A stretch of 58,796 nucleotides of DNA from an uncultured Lachnospiraceae bacterium (GCA_949472775.1 CASWVG010000013.1:1-58796); one strand, 5' to 3'; numbered from the stretch's first letter, positions 1 through 9,147 are shown. Program-made: numbers and translations. The notes: generated from the sequence alone by a model not told the origin.

Positions 1-76
1 TACCATTTACCGTCTGCCGTTCAGCACATGCACATTCGCTGCCTGCCGTTCAGCACGCTCCCATCTTCTCCGATAC

Positions 77-188
77 GGAGAATGCCCGCTTTTGGCATTC
101 TCCCGAGTGAAACGGAGTTGCAAAGCAACTCCTAGAACTTCTTGGCGTCCCGTCCGATGGCGGGACGTCTTTAGAAGTTCTTTTCACT
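77..188 (-). repeat. Structured repeat element, copy 1
   Basis: This element lies just downstream of the GH25 gene. A hairpin at 77-103 (10-bp stem, GGAGAATGCC against GGCATTCTCC) is followed by a three-way-junction fold. The closing stem is AGTGAAA (106-112) against TTTCACT (182-188). It encloses a hairpin at 114-132 (GGAGTTGC, loop AAA) and a longer arm, 134-142 against 173-181, with an inner stem CGTCCCG/CGGGACG and the loop TCCGATGG (153-160). The loop and the flanking TCTTTAGAAG recur at about 3843-3922 and 31413-31469. It could act as a transcript 3'-end structure or as a dispersed REP-like element; there is no convincing U-tract. Confidence 0.7.
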
Positions 189-191
189 CTG

Positions 192-1544
192 CTATTCAAC
201 TGGCACATTTCCCGTATCCCCGTTCACCACGCCGGAATATCCCGCGGCGCCTTTGGCGTGGTTGATCGAAGTATCTATATTCATATAACACAGATTCAGA
301 TCCACATTCGTGGAAATGCCATCCACCGTTCCCTTTGAAGTGTACTGCCACATATGGTAATAGTAATCGTCATATGTAGGTGCATCCGCGTATTCCGCAA
401 GCCAGATCCTATAATCTGACAGCTTTGTCATATCTATCCTCTCTCTCAGCCAGTTGCGGGAGGCATATACGCCTGTCTCATAGCCCGCCGCCTCCATGGT
501 CTGCAGGAACGCCCTGTGCGCCCTTGTGCGCTCTTCGCTGTCAAGTCCGTCGGCGCGCCCCCTGCCCCCGGCGCTCTCGCTGTCAAGGAACACGGGATAG
601 TCCACATCATAATCCTCAATCAGCCGGATCACCATGGACGCCTCCTCGACAGCCTCTATTTCGTCGATAGCCTGTGTGAAGAAATAAACGCCTACGGGAA
701 TCCCCGCCGAGATGGCTCCTTCTATATTCTCTTTGTATCTGGGATCAATGACCAGCGCGCCCGACGTCGCACCTCTGTATCCGCAGCGGATAATGGCGAA
801 TTCGACGCCCGCGTCCTTCACCGCCTCCCAGTTGATCTCCTGGTTCCACTTGGACACGTCGATACCGAGTTTTGCGCTGCCCTTATCGAACTGCAGCTCC
901 GTATTCTCTGTGCCGTCCGCATCCTCCGCGGCTCCGTTTACCGCCTTATCCTCCTTCTCGGGATCAATGTCGTCCTCGGTCACCATCAGATATTCGATAT
1001 TGTCGAGCACACGGTACTCGATATCCTGCCGCACCTGTATCGTTGTGATGGTGTTTGGCACGCGGAAGCCGTCCTTTTCATTGAGAGACACGCTGTACTC
1101 CCCGGAGCGCAGGCCGTCCACATAGATCACGCCGTCTTTGTCATTGTCGGTGTACTCGCCCAGATCCTGGATCGTGACGGTAAAATCCGCCCCCGTCACC
1201 AGGCGGCCGACACTGTCCACGACCATAATCCGCAGATCCCTGGCCACCGAGCTCATCATCAGAAACACATTCCTGCCGGAATAAGATTCGATACTCTTGA
1301 ACTTAACCTCCGGGTCAAAAAAAGTCTCATCCCTCAGAAAAGCAGACAGATCGCTTCCTATCTGTCCATTCTCTGTCTCCGCCTCTTCCCCCTGCGCAGG
1401 TGTCTCCTCCTGCACCGGCTCTTCGGCGGCAATGCCAAGCTTGCGCTTCACCGCATCCAAATTCACAATGGCGATCACCGCAAACACCGCCAGAAATACG
1501 ACGATCATGCTGGCCATCGCCCGTCTCATACGCTTAGAGTCCAT
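192..1544 (-). CDS. Membrane-anchored GH25 (lysozyme-like) protein
   Basis: The product is about 450 aa. It has a short basic N-terminus, one TM segment (about residues 9-28), an acidic linker, a SpaA/prealbumin-like domain with a DNDKDG acidic loop, then a GH25 muramidase domain (about 226-425). The GH25 core starts at GIDVSKWNQ and keeps the catalytic-type FLDSES (D-x-E) and the WQYTSKG ending. It probably cleaves or binds peptidoglycan outside the cell while tethered to the membrane. The ATG at 1544 is preferred: AGAGG sits 6 nt upstream, whereas extending upstream gives only a TTG. The start overlaps the 3' end of rfbA by 11 nt, which suggests translational coupling. It is a paralogue of the 942-aa protein at 9232-12060. 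Confidence 0.92.
   Translation of the reverse strand: MDSKRMRRAMASMIVVFLAVFAVIAIVNLDAVKRKLGIAAEEPVQEETPAQGEEAETENGQIGSDLSAFLRDETFFDPEVKFKSIESYSGRNVFLMMSSVARDLRIMVVDSVGRLVTGADFTVTIQDLGEYTDNDKDGVIYVDGLRSGEYSVSLNEKDGFRVPNTITTIQVRQDIEYRVLDNIEYLMVTEDDIDPEKEDKAVNGAAEDADGTENTELQFDKGSAKLGIDVSKWNQEINWEAVKDAGVEFAIIRCGYRGATSGALVIDPRYKENIEGAISAGIPVGVYFFTQAIDEIEAVEEASMVIRLIEDYDVDYPVFLDSESAGGRGRADGLDSEERTRAHRAFLQTMEAAGYETGVYASRNWLRERIDMTKLSDYRIWLAEYADAPTYDDYYYHMWQYTSKGTVDGISTNVDLNLCYMNIDTSINHAKGAAGYSGVVNGDTGNVPVE
417..430. repeat. TGACA-N4-TGTCA palindrome (spacer GCTT)
   Basis: Exact copy inside the GH25 domain, read there as M-T-K-L-S. See the finding on this motif. Confidence 0.75.
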
Positions 1545-2403
1545 TTGCAACCTCTACTATATACTGTCCGTAAGCAGTTTTCATAAGCGGCTCCGCCAGC
1601 CTGAGAAGCTGCTCTTTTGTGATAAATCCTCTCCTGTAGGCAATTTCCTCAATGCAGGAGATATAAAGTCCCTGTCTCTTCTGGAACGCCGCCACAAAAT
1701 CCGCAGCGTCAAGAAGCATATCGTGGCTGCCCGTGTCAAGCCAGGCGAAGCCGCGCCCGAGGGTTTCCACCCGCAGCGTCCCTCTTTGCAGATATTCATT
1801 GTTGATGCTTGTGATCTCTATCTCGCCTCTGGCGGAAGGCTTCACATTCCTCGCGATCTCCACCACGTCATTGTCATAAAAATACAACCCGGGCACTGCA
1901 TAGTTGCTCTTCGGATGCTCCGGTTTCTCCTCAATGGAAAGCGCCATACCGTTCTCGTCGAACTCCACCACGCCATACTCTCTCGGGTCTCTCACATAAT
2001 AGCCAAAGATGGTCGCGCCGCTCTCTCTCGCCGCCACCTCTTTCAGCACCCTGGAAAAACTCTGTCCGTAGAAAATATTGTCGCCCAGAATCAGAGCCAC
2101 ACTGTCTGTCCCGATAAAATCCGCTCCGATAATAAAGGCGTCGGCAAGACCTCTTGGCTGTTCCTGTACCGCATACTCCATGCGGAGCCCGAGCTGCTCT
2201 CCCGTGCCGAAAAGTTCCTGGAAAACCGGAAGATCCCTCGGCGTGGAGATAATCAGAATCTCCCTGATTCCCGCCAGCATAAGAATTGAAAGCGGATAAT
2301 AAATCATCGGTTTATCATAAATCGGCATGATTTGTTTGGAAACCGCTTTGGTAAGCGGATAGAGTCTGGTACCTGAACCGCCCGCTAAAATAATACCTTT
2401 CAT
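1534..2403 (-). CDS. rfbA: Glucose-1-phosphate thymidylyltransferase
   Basis: RfbA/RmlA makes dTDP-glucose from glucose-1-phosphate and dTTP, the first step to dTDP-sugars such as rhamnose. The 289-aa length matches the family. The N-terminal nucleotidyltransferase signature [11 protein letters not shown] is intact, followed by the [17 protein letters not shown] region, the GDNIFYG motif and [25 protein letters not shown] lies 8 nt upstream of the ATG. It sits between the DUF4956 gene and the GH25 gene, which begins inside its 3' end. rfbB is about 6 kb upstream in the same probable operon, while rfbC and rfbD are not in the window, so the final sugar is not defined here. Confidence 0.96.
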   Translation of the reverse strand: MKGIILAGGSGTRLYPLTKAVSKQIMPIYDKPMIYYPLSILMLAGIREILIISTPRDLPVFQELFGTGEQLGLRMEYAVQEQPRGLADAFIIGADFIGTDSVALILGDNIFYGQSFSRVLKEVAARESGATIFGYYVRDPREYGVVEFDENGMALSIEEKPEHPKSNYAVPGLYFYDNDVVEIARNVKPSARGEIEITSINNEYLQRGTLRVETLGRGFAWLDTGSHDMLLDAADFVAAFQKRQGLYISCIEEIAYRRGFITKEQLLRLAEPLMKTAYGQYIVEVANGL

Positions 2404-2440
2404 CGCTTTTTCTCCTATTCTTTACATTCTTATTTTGTTA

Positions 2441-3115
2441 TCAGAAAGTCACTTCCCCGTCGTGATCCACAAGGGACGCGGAGATGACGCTCTCCAGATC
2501 CATCAGTTCTTCCACCAGCCTGCCGCCTTCCCCGGTTCTGACCTCAATTGCCATACTCAACTTATCTTTCGTCAGATTGCGCGCTTTCACCCTGGACATG
2601 CTACAGTGCTTTTCCACGGTCTCCATCATCCGCCCTTCCGCCCTGTAGTCGGAGGCGTTTATCAGAAGAATCACCGCCGGTACACCGCCAGGCACCCTGT
2701 CAAATAATAATATTATCACAGTTATGACGATTGATGCAACTACCGCCACCACGGCGAAGCCTGCGCCACATATGATGCCCACACTGATCGACCAGAACAG
2801 AAACACCAGATCCATGGGGTCTTTGATGGCGGTACGGAATCTCACAATGGACAGCGCGCCCACCATACCGAGGGAAATCACGATGTTAGACTGGATCGTC
2901 AGAATCACCGCCGCCGTAATCACGGAAAGGGCAATCAGCGAAAGATTGAAATTTCGGTTATAGAAGGCGTTTTTGTTGACCGTGCGGTAAATCAGAAAAA
3001 TATAACCCGCAATCAGCACTGTGACCGCCATGCATATCACGATCTGCACCACATCGATCCGGACGGACGCATAACCTTCCAGAAACGATTTCTTAAAAAT
3101 GTCAATCAGACTCAT
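2441..3115 (-). CDS. DUF4956 multi-pass membrane protein
   Basis: The 224-aa protein has about four N-terminal TM segments and a soluble C-terminal domain (about 140-224). The family-typical run LGMVGALSIVRFRTAIKDP, followed by DLVFLFWSI, is present (about 83-110). The function is not established; DUF4956 proteins commonly accompany VTC-type polyphosphate polymerases. Here the start overlaps the stop of the VTC-like gene by 4 nt (ATGA), so the two are translationally coupled and probably form one complex at the membrane. The C-terminal domain has an ACT-like alternation of strands and helices, but that is only an impression from the sequence. Confidence 0.9.
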   Translation of the reverse strand: MSLIDIFKKSFLEGYASVRIDVVQIVICMAVTVLIAGYIFLIYRTVNKNAFYNRNFNLSLIALSVITAAVILTIQSNIVISLGMVGALSIVRFRTAIKDPMDLVFLFWSISVGIICGAGFAVVAVVASIVITVIILLFDRVPGGVPAVILLINASDYRAEGRMMETVEKHCSMSRVKARNLTKDKLSMAIEVRTGEGGRLVEELMDLESVISASLVDHDGEVTF

Positions 3116-3840
3116 ACCCTCACTCCCCCGTAGCAGTTATATTTTCGGCATAAATAATATTTGGAAAAGCTCGTCCACTGTAAAGAGGCAAGCGCCAGTT
3201 GTTCTTTGATGTAAGGCGGCAGAAGTTCGTCCCACTTTACCTCCAGAATACTCTCCCCCGTGCCCAGCACGCTCCGAAGCGGAATCTCCGGCTGTAAAAA
3301 TTGCGCAATGTCATTGGAGGAAGCGATAGCGTCGTCAAAGGTCACCCTCACATTGCCCGCATCGCACACAAAGGGCATCCGGGTGTACTGCACGATCACC
3401 ACGGGCCGCAGACATTTCTGCACCATCTGCCCAAACATTGCCGCCTGTTTCAGCGAAACCGCCCTATCCGGCTCCGGTATTTCTCCCTCCATGAACTGCC
3501 TGCACTGTTCCAGTGTAAGCGGACACGCGGTTTTCTTCGTCATCCCTCTGGTCTTCGCCTTGCACTCCAGACTGATTCTCGATGCATCACAGTTATAAAA
3601 ACGTATGCGGTATTTCTCACGCGGATCGACGCCATCCTCATTCTCATAAAAGCAGGCGTCGTCCGGGCTGTCAAAGTAGAGACTGCGGATCAGATATTCC
3701 CCGTCCGCGCCCGCATGGGCATCCCGCTCCAGAACGCCCTGCGCCCTGAGCTGCAGCACCGCCTTCTGCCTGGCGTCTATCCTATATTTATATTCATGTC
3801 TGTACTCTGTCACAGTCCCTGTTCTCCACATCTTTCCCAT
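3112..3840 (-). CDS. VTC domain / polyphosphate polymerase-like protein
   Basis: The 242-aa protein is essentially one CYTH-like tunnel domain of the VTC family, whose yeast member Vtc4 makes polyphosphate. The charged tunnel residues expected for catalysis are visible: E16 and K18 in HEYKYR; R74, K76, R78 and R80 in REKYRIRFY; E92, K94 and K96 in LECKAKTRG; R154 in QYTRMPF; the acidic pair in VTFDDAI; and E200/K202 in ILEVKWDELLP. It therefore looks catalytically complete. It has no TM segment and presumably docks on DUF4956, with which it overlaps by 4 nt. The substrate is unproven; polyphosphate or a phosphorylated surface polymer are both possible. The start codon is uncertain because no strong ribosome site is seen upstream of 3840. 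Confidence 0.9.
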   Translation of the reverse strand: MGKMWRTGTVTEYRHEYKYRIDARQKAVLQLRAQGVLERDAHAGADGEYLIRSLYFDSPDDACFYENEDGVDPREKYRIRFYNCDASRISLECKAKTRGMTKKTACPLTLEQCRQFMEGEIPEPDRAVSLKQAAMFGQMVQKCLRPVVIVQYTRMPFVCDAGNVRVTFDDAIASSNDIAQFLQPEIPLRSVLGTGESILEVKWDELLPPYIKEQLALASLQWTSFSKYYLCRKYNCYGGVRV

Positions 3841-3842
3841 AC

Positions 3843-3922
3843 GTGAGACATAGTGCTTCCCGGTCAGCGCTGCTGACCCTGGTCCCGTCCTATGGCAGGG
3901 CGTCTTTAGAAGTACTTCTCAC
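3843..3922 (-). repeat. Structured repeat element, copy 2
   Basis: A closing stem GTGAGA (3843-3848) pairs with TCTCAC (3917-3922). AGTGCTTC (3852-3859) faces GAAGTACT (3909-3916). A hairpin GGTCAGC/GCTGACC lies at 3862-3878, and the conserved loop block CCCGTCCTATGG is followed by GCGTCTTTAGAAG. Compared with copy 1 (GTGAAA/TTTCAC) the closing stem has changed on both sides, which preserves pairing. The Cthe_2159-type gene ends inside this copy: its TAG stop is in the loop. Confidence 0.65.
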
Positions 3923-4819
3923 TCTGATATAGGCCGTCCCCTCTGCCCGCGTCTTCTCCTCCACGGCGTTGACGCTGTACCCGCACTCGTACAGATACAG
4001 ATCGGATGCCGCACAGATACCGCATTTCCCTGCTATCACCGTGAGCGTGCCGCCGTCTACCTCTATCAGCCCCCGTTCCTGCACGCCCCGGTTCACCGTG
4101 CGCAGCCCGTTTTTCTCGCTCTCTATATTCACGGACGCATTCTGTATATAAATGCCGTCGTTGCCCCGGATGCCGTCGCCCCTGGCCTGTACCGTAACCG
4201 TACCGTCAAGAAGCTTAATCCTGTCTTTTCCACGGATGCCGTCCTCATAATACCCGGACACCAGCAGTGTGCCGCCGCCGTTGATCGTCAGATCGCAGAC
4301 ACTGTAAAGGCATGCCGGTGTGTCCTCACAATCCTTATAGTTGGGGGAATCAGCCAACATGTTCTCAGTTTCCGACACAAGTGTCACAACCACTTTGGCA
4401 GCCTCCCGTATCGAAAGCGCGGGGCCTTTCCATGCGGTAATCTCCACCCCCGCCAGATACAGATGCACCAGCTCATCCTCCTCCGCGTCAATAACAATCT
4501 GCCCTTCCAGACTGCCGGAAAGCCAGATGTCACCGCCGCCGGAAAGAATGACCTCCCCGCCCTCACAGGCATCCAGATCAATTCGGTCCGTCTTTTCCAT
4601 ATCCTCCGGCTCTGTCCTCAGGTCATGCTTCGTCCTCCGGTTCTGTTTTGTTCTCTCTGTCAGCCAGTCCGTGTCCTGCCCTGCCGCACTGTCCTGCCCC
4701 GTCTGTTCTGCCGTGGCATGTTCCCCGGCGCAGGCCGTAAGGAATATGGCTGCGCACAGAGCCAGAGCCGTGCCCGCTGCCCTGTATCTGTTTCTTCCCG
4801 CCTTACCTCTGTTCATCAC
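3890..4819 (-). CDS. Cthe_2159-type carbohydrate-binding lipoprotein
   Basis: The 309-aa protein has a lipoprotein signal peptide ending in the lipobox LTAC (Cys30). A Ser/Thr/Arg-rich linker follows, then a right-handed beta-helix-like domain of the Cthe_2159 family (Pfam PF14262; characterised members bind acidic plant polysaccharide). Visible repeats include LTINGGGTLLVSGYYEDGIRGKD and, further on, ARGDGIRGNDGIYIQN and SEKNGLRTVN. It should be anchored on the outer face of the membrane and contact glycan. The family often travels with VTC, DUF4956 and CotH genes, as here. The last codons are supplied by the repeat element, so the C-terminal tail is probably not functional sequence. It overlaps the 121-aa gene by 17 nt. 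Confidence 0.88.
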   Translation of the reverse strand: MMNRGKAGRNRYRAAGTALALCAAIFLTACAGEHATAEQTGQDSAAGQDTDWLTERTKQNRRTKHDLRTEPEDMEKTDRIDLDACEGGEVILSGGGDIWLSGSLEGQIVIDAEEDELVHLYLAGVEITAWKGPALSIREAAKVVVTLVSETENMLADSPNYKDCEDTPACLYSVCDLTINGGGTLLVSGYYEDGIRGKDRIKLLDGTVTVQARGDGIRGNDGIYIQNASVNIESEKNGLRTVNRGVQERGLIEVDGGTLTVIAGKCGICAASDLYLYECGYSVNAVEEKTRAEGTAYIRVRSTSKDALP

Positions 4820-5168
4820 ACTTCATCCGCTTTTCTTTCAAATGAAACAGCTTTCCCGCAAGACGCTCAAAAACGCCAATTCCTGCCGCCGCCAGAAGCG
4901 CAAGCGCGGAATAGCGGAACACAAAAGTAACATCGTAGATGGAATAATAGACCGCATCTCCCAGATACTCCGTGGAAAAGCTGACTGTCTTCGGTCCCTT
5001 CAAAATATAGAACGCCGCATACACCAGACAGGCGATGACAAGGTCATGTACCAGCCACCCCACCACCGCGAGACAGACGTCCTTCCAGTCCGCAGGCTCC
5101 TTCCCGCCCGCAATCTTCCAGGTAACCATTCCCGGTACAAACAGTAATAAAATAATAACACAAACCAT
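4803..5168 (-). CDS. Small three-TM membrane protein
   Basis: This 121-aa product has TM segments at about 2-17, 29-55 and 80-103 and a basic C-terminal tail. GGAGG lies 5 nt before the ATG. No confident family match is made. It resembles the N-terminal membrane module of the CotH protein encoded just upstream: both begin with a hydrophobic segment ending in F-(V/I)-PG, and both carry a later F-x-(F/L)-RY-(S/N)-A before another TM. It may therefore be a stand-alone copy of that module. Its tight packing between CotH and the Cthe_2159 lipoprotein supports a role in the same membrane complex. Confidence 0.75.
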   Translation of the reverse strand: MVCVIILLLFVPGMVTWKIAGGKEPADWKDVCLAVVGWLVHDLVIACLVYAAFYILKGPKTVSFSTEYLGDAVYYSIYDVTFVFRYSALALLAAAGIGVFERLAGKLFHLKEKRMKCDEQR

Positions 5169-5241
5169 ATATACCTCCCCGCCAGGCGGCGCTCACAGCG
5201 ACTTGTCCCGCTGCCATTTCGGCCTTTCGGATCCAACCTGT

Positions 5242-8055
5242 TTACCACGCCTCATCCGGCACGAACACTGCCCGCAGGCAGATCCCGTCCTTCGTCACAG
5301 CAGCCTCAATCGTCTCCTCATCCGACTCGTAAGTCCCCTGCCAGCCCGCAAACCGATATCCGTCAGCCGGTATCGCCGTGGCCGTCACCGGATAGTCGGT
5401 AAAATAAACGCCCCGCCACTCACCGTTTTGCAATTCCGGAGCAATGGTATTGAGCACAACCGTACCTCCCTGCCCGAAAACGGGCTCCTGCTTTCCGGCA
5501 TCCGACACCGTCACTTCATCTGACACATCTGTCATATTTCTTATTTCTGACAGACTTGTCATACAGACCGTCTGCAGCATTACCTCCCCGGTCTCCCCGG
5601 ACAGTCCCAGTGCTTCCGCAAAATCCGGCACCACATAATCCGGCCTTTTCTCGTAAAATTTATCTATCACCCCGATATTTTCCCAAAAAGTATCCTGTGT
5701 ATAAATCCCTTCATTAAACCGGTGGTAACTTTTCTCCATGGGCGCCGCATAGTAAGCCGCCATCCCATATAGTTTACCATGAACATCCTCATACGCAAAG
5801 TTTTTATTTGCCATGTCCATAAAGGTCAGGCACAACTGCTGCCGGAAAGTCTCATTTTCGATGAGATTCGACATCAGAGGGGTGGTCAGCGGCGCGCCGA
5901 ACCAGTGTGATTCCTCTGAAAAAGGGTTGGACTCATAAGTGCTCATACCGTCGTCGTATATACCCGCAGACTCGTCGGTATCGTACACACCCCAGCGCCA
6001 TCTGCCGTCCTCATATGCGGATGTACCATCCGTCTTCCTGCTGCGCCAGCAGCACAGATTGTTCAGGGGCCAGTCCGTATTGCCAATATAAATTTCAAAA
6101 CAGTAATGGTCAATAAAACTCTGTATATCCATCATCCGGCCAATTTCGCGATAAGCCGCCGGATCGGACAGATCCGTCTCTCTGGCATACGATACCAGAT
6201 CCCGATACAGTTCTAAATCTTCATCCCTTCCGATCGTCACACGGTTATCCTGCTTTACCATAATGACATTGTCTCCAAAAAGCCCGTATTTTTCCTTAAA
6301 ATACGCCTCTGTATAGCGTGTCTGCAGATTGTATAATCCCCAATATTCCCCGTTCAGAAACAGGGCATACGGCTCTCCTGGCTGCGTCTCCATATGCCGG
6401 TCTGCCACCAGCGACTGGTTAAACACATCCCGCAGCATGGTCACATTCGTATCTATGGAGCCGGACGTCCGAAGCATCTTTGCGCACAGGCCGAGGGGAT
6501 CCGCCCCGTACTCGTCCCTTGCATAAAAATTAAATCCCTTCTGCCGCAGATTTCTGGATGATCCGCCGCGCACTCTGACACCGATGCGCTCTTCGCCGAG
6601 AAGATTCTTTTTCCCGTCAAACAGAGATACCGTAACCGGCCGTTCTTTCGTCTTATCGGAATGGGTATAATTCGCCGTAAAGGAACGCCATGCCACGCTC
6701 CCATAGTCCCATGAGCGCCCCTGTTCCCGGTATTCCTCCTGTTTCCGGTAATTCCTGTAATTCACAAGCCATGTCTGATAATCATCACCAAGCATATAAA
6801 TACCGCGGTCCCCGGAAAAAAAGTCCGCAGGTTCCATTGTCAAAGACAATATCCCGATATCCTCGTATCCCGCCTTTTCCTCAAATCCCACAAAATATAT
6901 TGCCGACGCGGTTTCACTGACCTCTCCGTCGCCGCTGACAGCAATCGCCTTTACCACCGTCCCCTTATCGATACGGCTCCCCGGCTGATAATCCCCCTCC
7001 TGTGAAATACCCCCGATATTGGCATAAACATTCTCCCTGCCACTGCCATCCTCAACAAAAACCGGCTCTGTATAAAGCGCCGATTCCACCGTCGGCTCGC
7101 TGCCGTCCGTGGTATAGTAAATACGCTGTCCCTGCCCCGCCGACATAGCCAGCCTGAAGGGCTGCTCATAAAAGCCGCTTGCCGCCGAAAAAGAAGGCGC
7201 ATCCAGCGTGGGAATGACATATGCCGCCAGATTTTCGTTACTCTCCCCGGGGCTTCCATATCTGACAACACACCACGTATCGCGCCCATCCCTTTGTCTC
7301 GCATAGGAAACATCTGTCACAAGAGGTGGCACCTCCACCCTGTCTACCGGATTCCCACCACTGTCGGCAAGCGTCAGGGTTTCCCCCGCCTCGTTCAGCC
7401 GGAAGCCCACATAATAACAGATTTCTCCGTTTTCCTCATTCTCGCTCCGTCCGGCAGTACCGTCCGTAAACAACAGAAGATAGGAACGCGGCTCTATCTG
7501 AATCTGTTCCAGGCGGTCGTCCTTAGAAAGTTCCTCCCTGTCCGTCAGATACCATCCGTCCAGCGATACTGTGGTGAAAGAGGGATTGTACAGTTCAATA
7601 TAATCGCTGCTTCTGCCCCTGTCATCCAGCGCAAGGCTCAGGTTATGGGCGCAGACCTCATTGATCACGACATGATGCCTGGCGTAATCGTCATAGAAAA
7701 TCCCCGCAAGCAGAATCACCCAGAGTCCCGAGGATGCAAGCAGGAGTCTTCTCCCGCCGGCCCTGCCCAGACCCCTTTTCCTGCCAGACACCCCCAGAAC
7801 AAACGAGAAGCCGTATGCCCCCACAAAACAGAAGACATACAGCAACAGGTTCGCATTATATCGCAGGGAGAAAACAGCGTCGCCAAAAAGCACATACAGC
7901 ATACCGGAAACAGCGGCAAGAATCAGCAGCGCATAACACAGTGTATCTGCCACGAGCTGTACCTTTGTTTTCTTCCCCCTGTTTCCGCACCGCAGGACGG
8001 CCGCTATAAAACCCGGTATGACAAATAAGATTACACCCGATACGAATTGCCCCAT
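5242..8055 (-). CDS. CotH-kinase family membrane protein with lamin-tail and chitobiase-type domains
   Basis: The 937-aa protein has four N-terminal TM segments (about 2-22, 38-58, 66-88, 105-121). An extracellular lamin-tail domain starts at INEVCAHN (about 129-235). A chitobiase/FN3-like C-terminal type domain (about 285-388, YYTTDGSEPT) follows, then a CotH kinase-like domain (about 400-840). CotH landmarks are GVRVRGGSSRNLRQKGF (about 492-508), LFLNGEYWGLYNL (565-577), IGNTDWPLNN (657-666) and WGVYDTDESAG (688-698), so the metal and catalytic acidic residues look present. The C-terminus has an InlB-B-repeat-like segment (GYRFAGWQGTY). CotH proteins phosphorylate secreted or spore-coat proteins in other organisms. 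Here it is surface-exposed and sits in an operon with VTC and DUF4956. The substrate is unknown. Confidence 0.92.
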   Translation of the reverse strand: MGQFVSGVILFVIPGFIAAVLRCGNRGKKTKVQLVADTLCYALLILAAVSGMLYVLFGDAVFSLRYNANLLLYVFCFVGAYGFSFVLGVSGRKRGLGRAGGRRLLLASSGLWVILLAGIFYDDYARHHVVINEVCAHNLSLALDDRGRSSDYIELYNPSFTTVSLDGWYLTDREELSKDDRLEQIQIEPRSYLLLFTDGTAGRSENEENGEICYYVGFRLNEAGETLTLADSGGNPVDRVEVPPLVTDVSYARQRDGRDTWCVVRYGSPGESNENLAAYVIPTLDAPSFSAASGFYEQPFRLAMSAGQGQRIYYTTDGSEPTVESALYTEPVFVEDGSGRENVYANIGGISQEGDYQPGSRIDKGTVVKAIAVSGDGEVSETASAIYFVGFEEKAGYEDIGILSLTMEPADFFSGDRGIYMLGDDYQTWLVNYRNYRKQEEYREQGRSWDYGSVAWRSFTANYTHSDKTKERPVTVSLFDGKKNLLGEERIGVRVRGGSSRNLRQKGFNFYARDEYGADPLGLCAKMLRTSGSIDTNVTMLRDVFNQSLVADRHMETQPGEPYALFLNGEYWGLYNLQTRYTEAYFKEKYGLFGDNVIMVKQDNRVTIGRDEDLELYRDLVSYARETDLSDPAAYREIGRMMDIQSFIDHYCFEIYIGNTDWPLNNLCCWRSRKTDGTSAYEDGRWRWGVYDTDESAGIYDDGMSTYESNPFSEESHWFGAPLTTPLMSNLIENETFRQQLCLTFMDMANKNFAYEDVHGKLYGMAAYYAAPMEKSYHRFNEGIYTQDTFWENIGVIDKFYEKRPDYVVPDFAEALGLSGETGEVMLQTVCMTSLSEIRNMTDVSDEVTVSDAGKQEPVFGQGGTVVLNTIAPELQNGEWRGVYFTDYPVTATAIPADGYRFAGWQGTYESDEETIEAAVTKDGICLRAVFVPDEAW
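5521..5561. repeat. Two TGACA-N4-TGTCA palindromes (5521-5534, 5548-5561)
   Basis: Two exact copies (spacers CATC and GACT) start 27 bp apart. They lie in the linker between the CotH domain and the C-terminal InlB-like repeat, read as M-T-D-V-S and M-T-S-L-S. Confidence 0.75.
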
Positions 8056-8064
8056 ATCACACCC

Positions 8065-9147
8065 TTACTCCGACCGATACATCTCCTCATAATATTTCTG
8101 GTAATCGCCGCTGGTCACATTTTTCATCCAGTCCTCGTGCGCGAAGTACCACTCAATGGTACGGCGGATGCCTTCTTTAAACATCGTCTCAGGTTCCCAG
8201 CCGATCTCCGCCCGGATCTTGTCCGGCGCGATCGCATAGCGCCTGTCATGTCCCTTGCGGTCCTCCACATAAGTAATCAGATCTTCCGTAAGGTGCGCCC
8301 TTCTCGTATCTGTCTCTGGGAGCATATCTCTTAGCGTCTCTATGATAATCTTCACGATCTCGATGTTCTGCTTTTCGTTATGGCCGCCTACATTATAGGT
8401 CTCAAAGAGACGTCCTTTTTCCTGCACCATGTCGATGGCCTTGGCGTGGTCCTCCACATAGAGCCAGTCGCGCACGTTTTTCCCGTCCCCGTAGACAGGC
8501 AGCTTCTTGCCCTGCAGCGCATTGTTGATGATGAGGGGAATAAGCTTCTCCGGGAACTGGTACGGTCCGTAATTGTTGGAGCAGTTGGTAATGTTTGCCG
8601 GAAAATGATAGGTGTCCATATACGCTTTCACGAGCATATCCGATCCCGCCTTGCTGGCCGAATACGGGCTGTGGGGCGCATAGGGCGTAGTCTCGTAGAA
8701 ATACCCGCCGTCCTCCGAAAGGGACCCGTACACCTCGTCCGTGGATACATGCAGGAACCTCTTATCCTCCTTAAAACTGCCGTCCGGCAGCCCCCAGGCC
8801 GCTTTCGCGCAGTTTAACATCACCGCCGTGCCATACACGTTGGTCTGCACGAACACTTCGGGATTTTTGATGCTCCTGTCGACATGGCTCTCCGCCGCGA
8901 AATGGACGACCCTGTCGATCTCATTTTCGGCAAAAATCTTCTCGATGGCCTCCTTATCGCAGATATCCGCTTTGATAAAAGTGTAATTATCCCTGTTCTC
9001 CACTTCCTTCAGATTCTCCGGGTTGCCCGCGTAGGTCAGGGCATCCACGTTGATGATACGGATCCCGTCGCCATATTTGCCGAACATGTAATGAATGTAG
9101 TTAGAGCCGATAAACCCGGCGCCTCCAGTGACCAGATATGTTTTCAT
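8065..9147 (-). CDS. rfbB: dTDP-glucose 4,6-dehydratase
   Basis: RfbB/RmlB converts dTDP-glucose to dTDP-4-keto-6-deoxyglucose. The 360-aa length fits the family (about 340-360). The NAD-binding motif TGGAGFIGSNYIHYM opens the protein, HFAAESHVDRSI and the HVSTDEVYGSL segment are present, and the catalytic YSASKAGSD (Y-x-x-x-K) follows. NCSNNYGPYQFPEKLIP and VYGDGKNVRDWLYVEDH complete the RmlB signature. It lies 9 nt upstream of the CotH gene and about 85 nt downstream of the large GH25 gene, so it is probably cotranscribed. GGAGG precedes the ATG. Confidence 0.96.
   Translation of the reverse strand: MKTYLVTGGAGFIGSNYIHYMFGKYGDGIRIINVDALTYAGNPENLKEVENRDNYTFIKADICDKEAIEKIFAENEIDRVVHFAAESHVDRSIKNPEVFVQTNVYGTAVMLNCAKAAWGLPDGSFKEDKRFLHVSTDEVYGSLSEDGGYFYETTPYAPHSPYSASKAGSDMLVKAYMDTYHFPANITNCSNNYGPYQFPEKLIPLIINNALQGKKLPVYGDGKNVRDWLYVEDHAKAIDMVQEKGRLFETYNVGGHNEKQNIEIVKIIIETLRDMLPETDTRRAHLTEDLITYVEDRKGHDRRYAIAPDKIRAEIGWEPETMFKEGIRRTIEWYFAHEDWMKNVTSGDYQKYYEEMYRSE

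Noticed and set aside
516-1586. Long plus-strand open frame opposite the GH25 and rfbA genes
   Set aside because: It has no ribosome site or recognisable domain, and the minus strand in this interval encodes clear GH25 and RfbA motifs.
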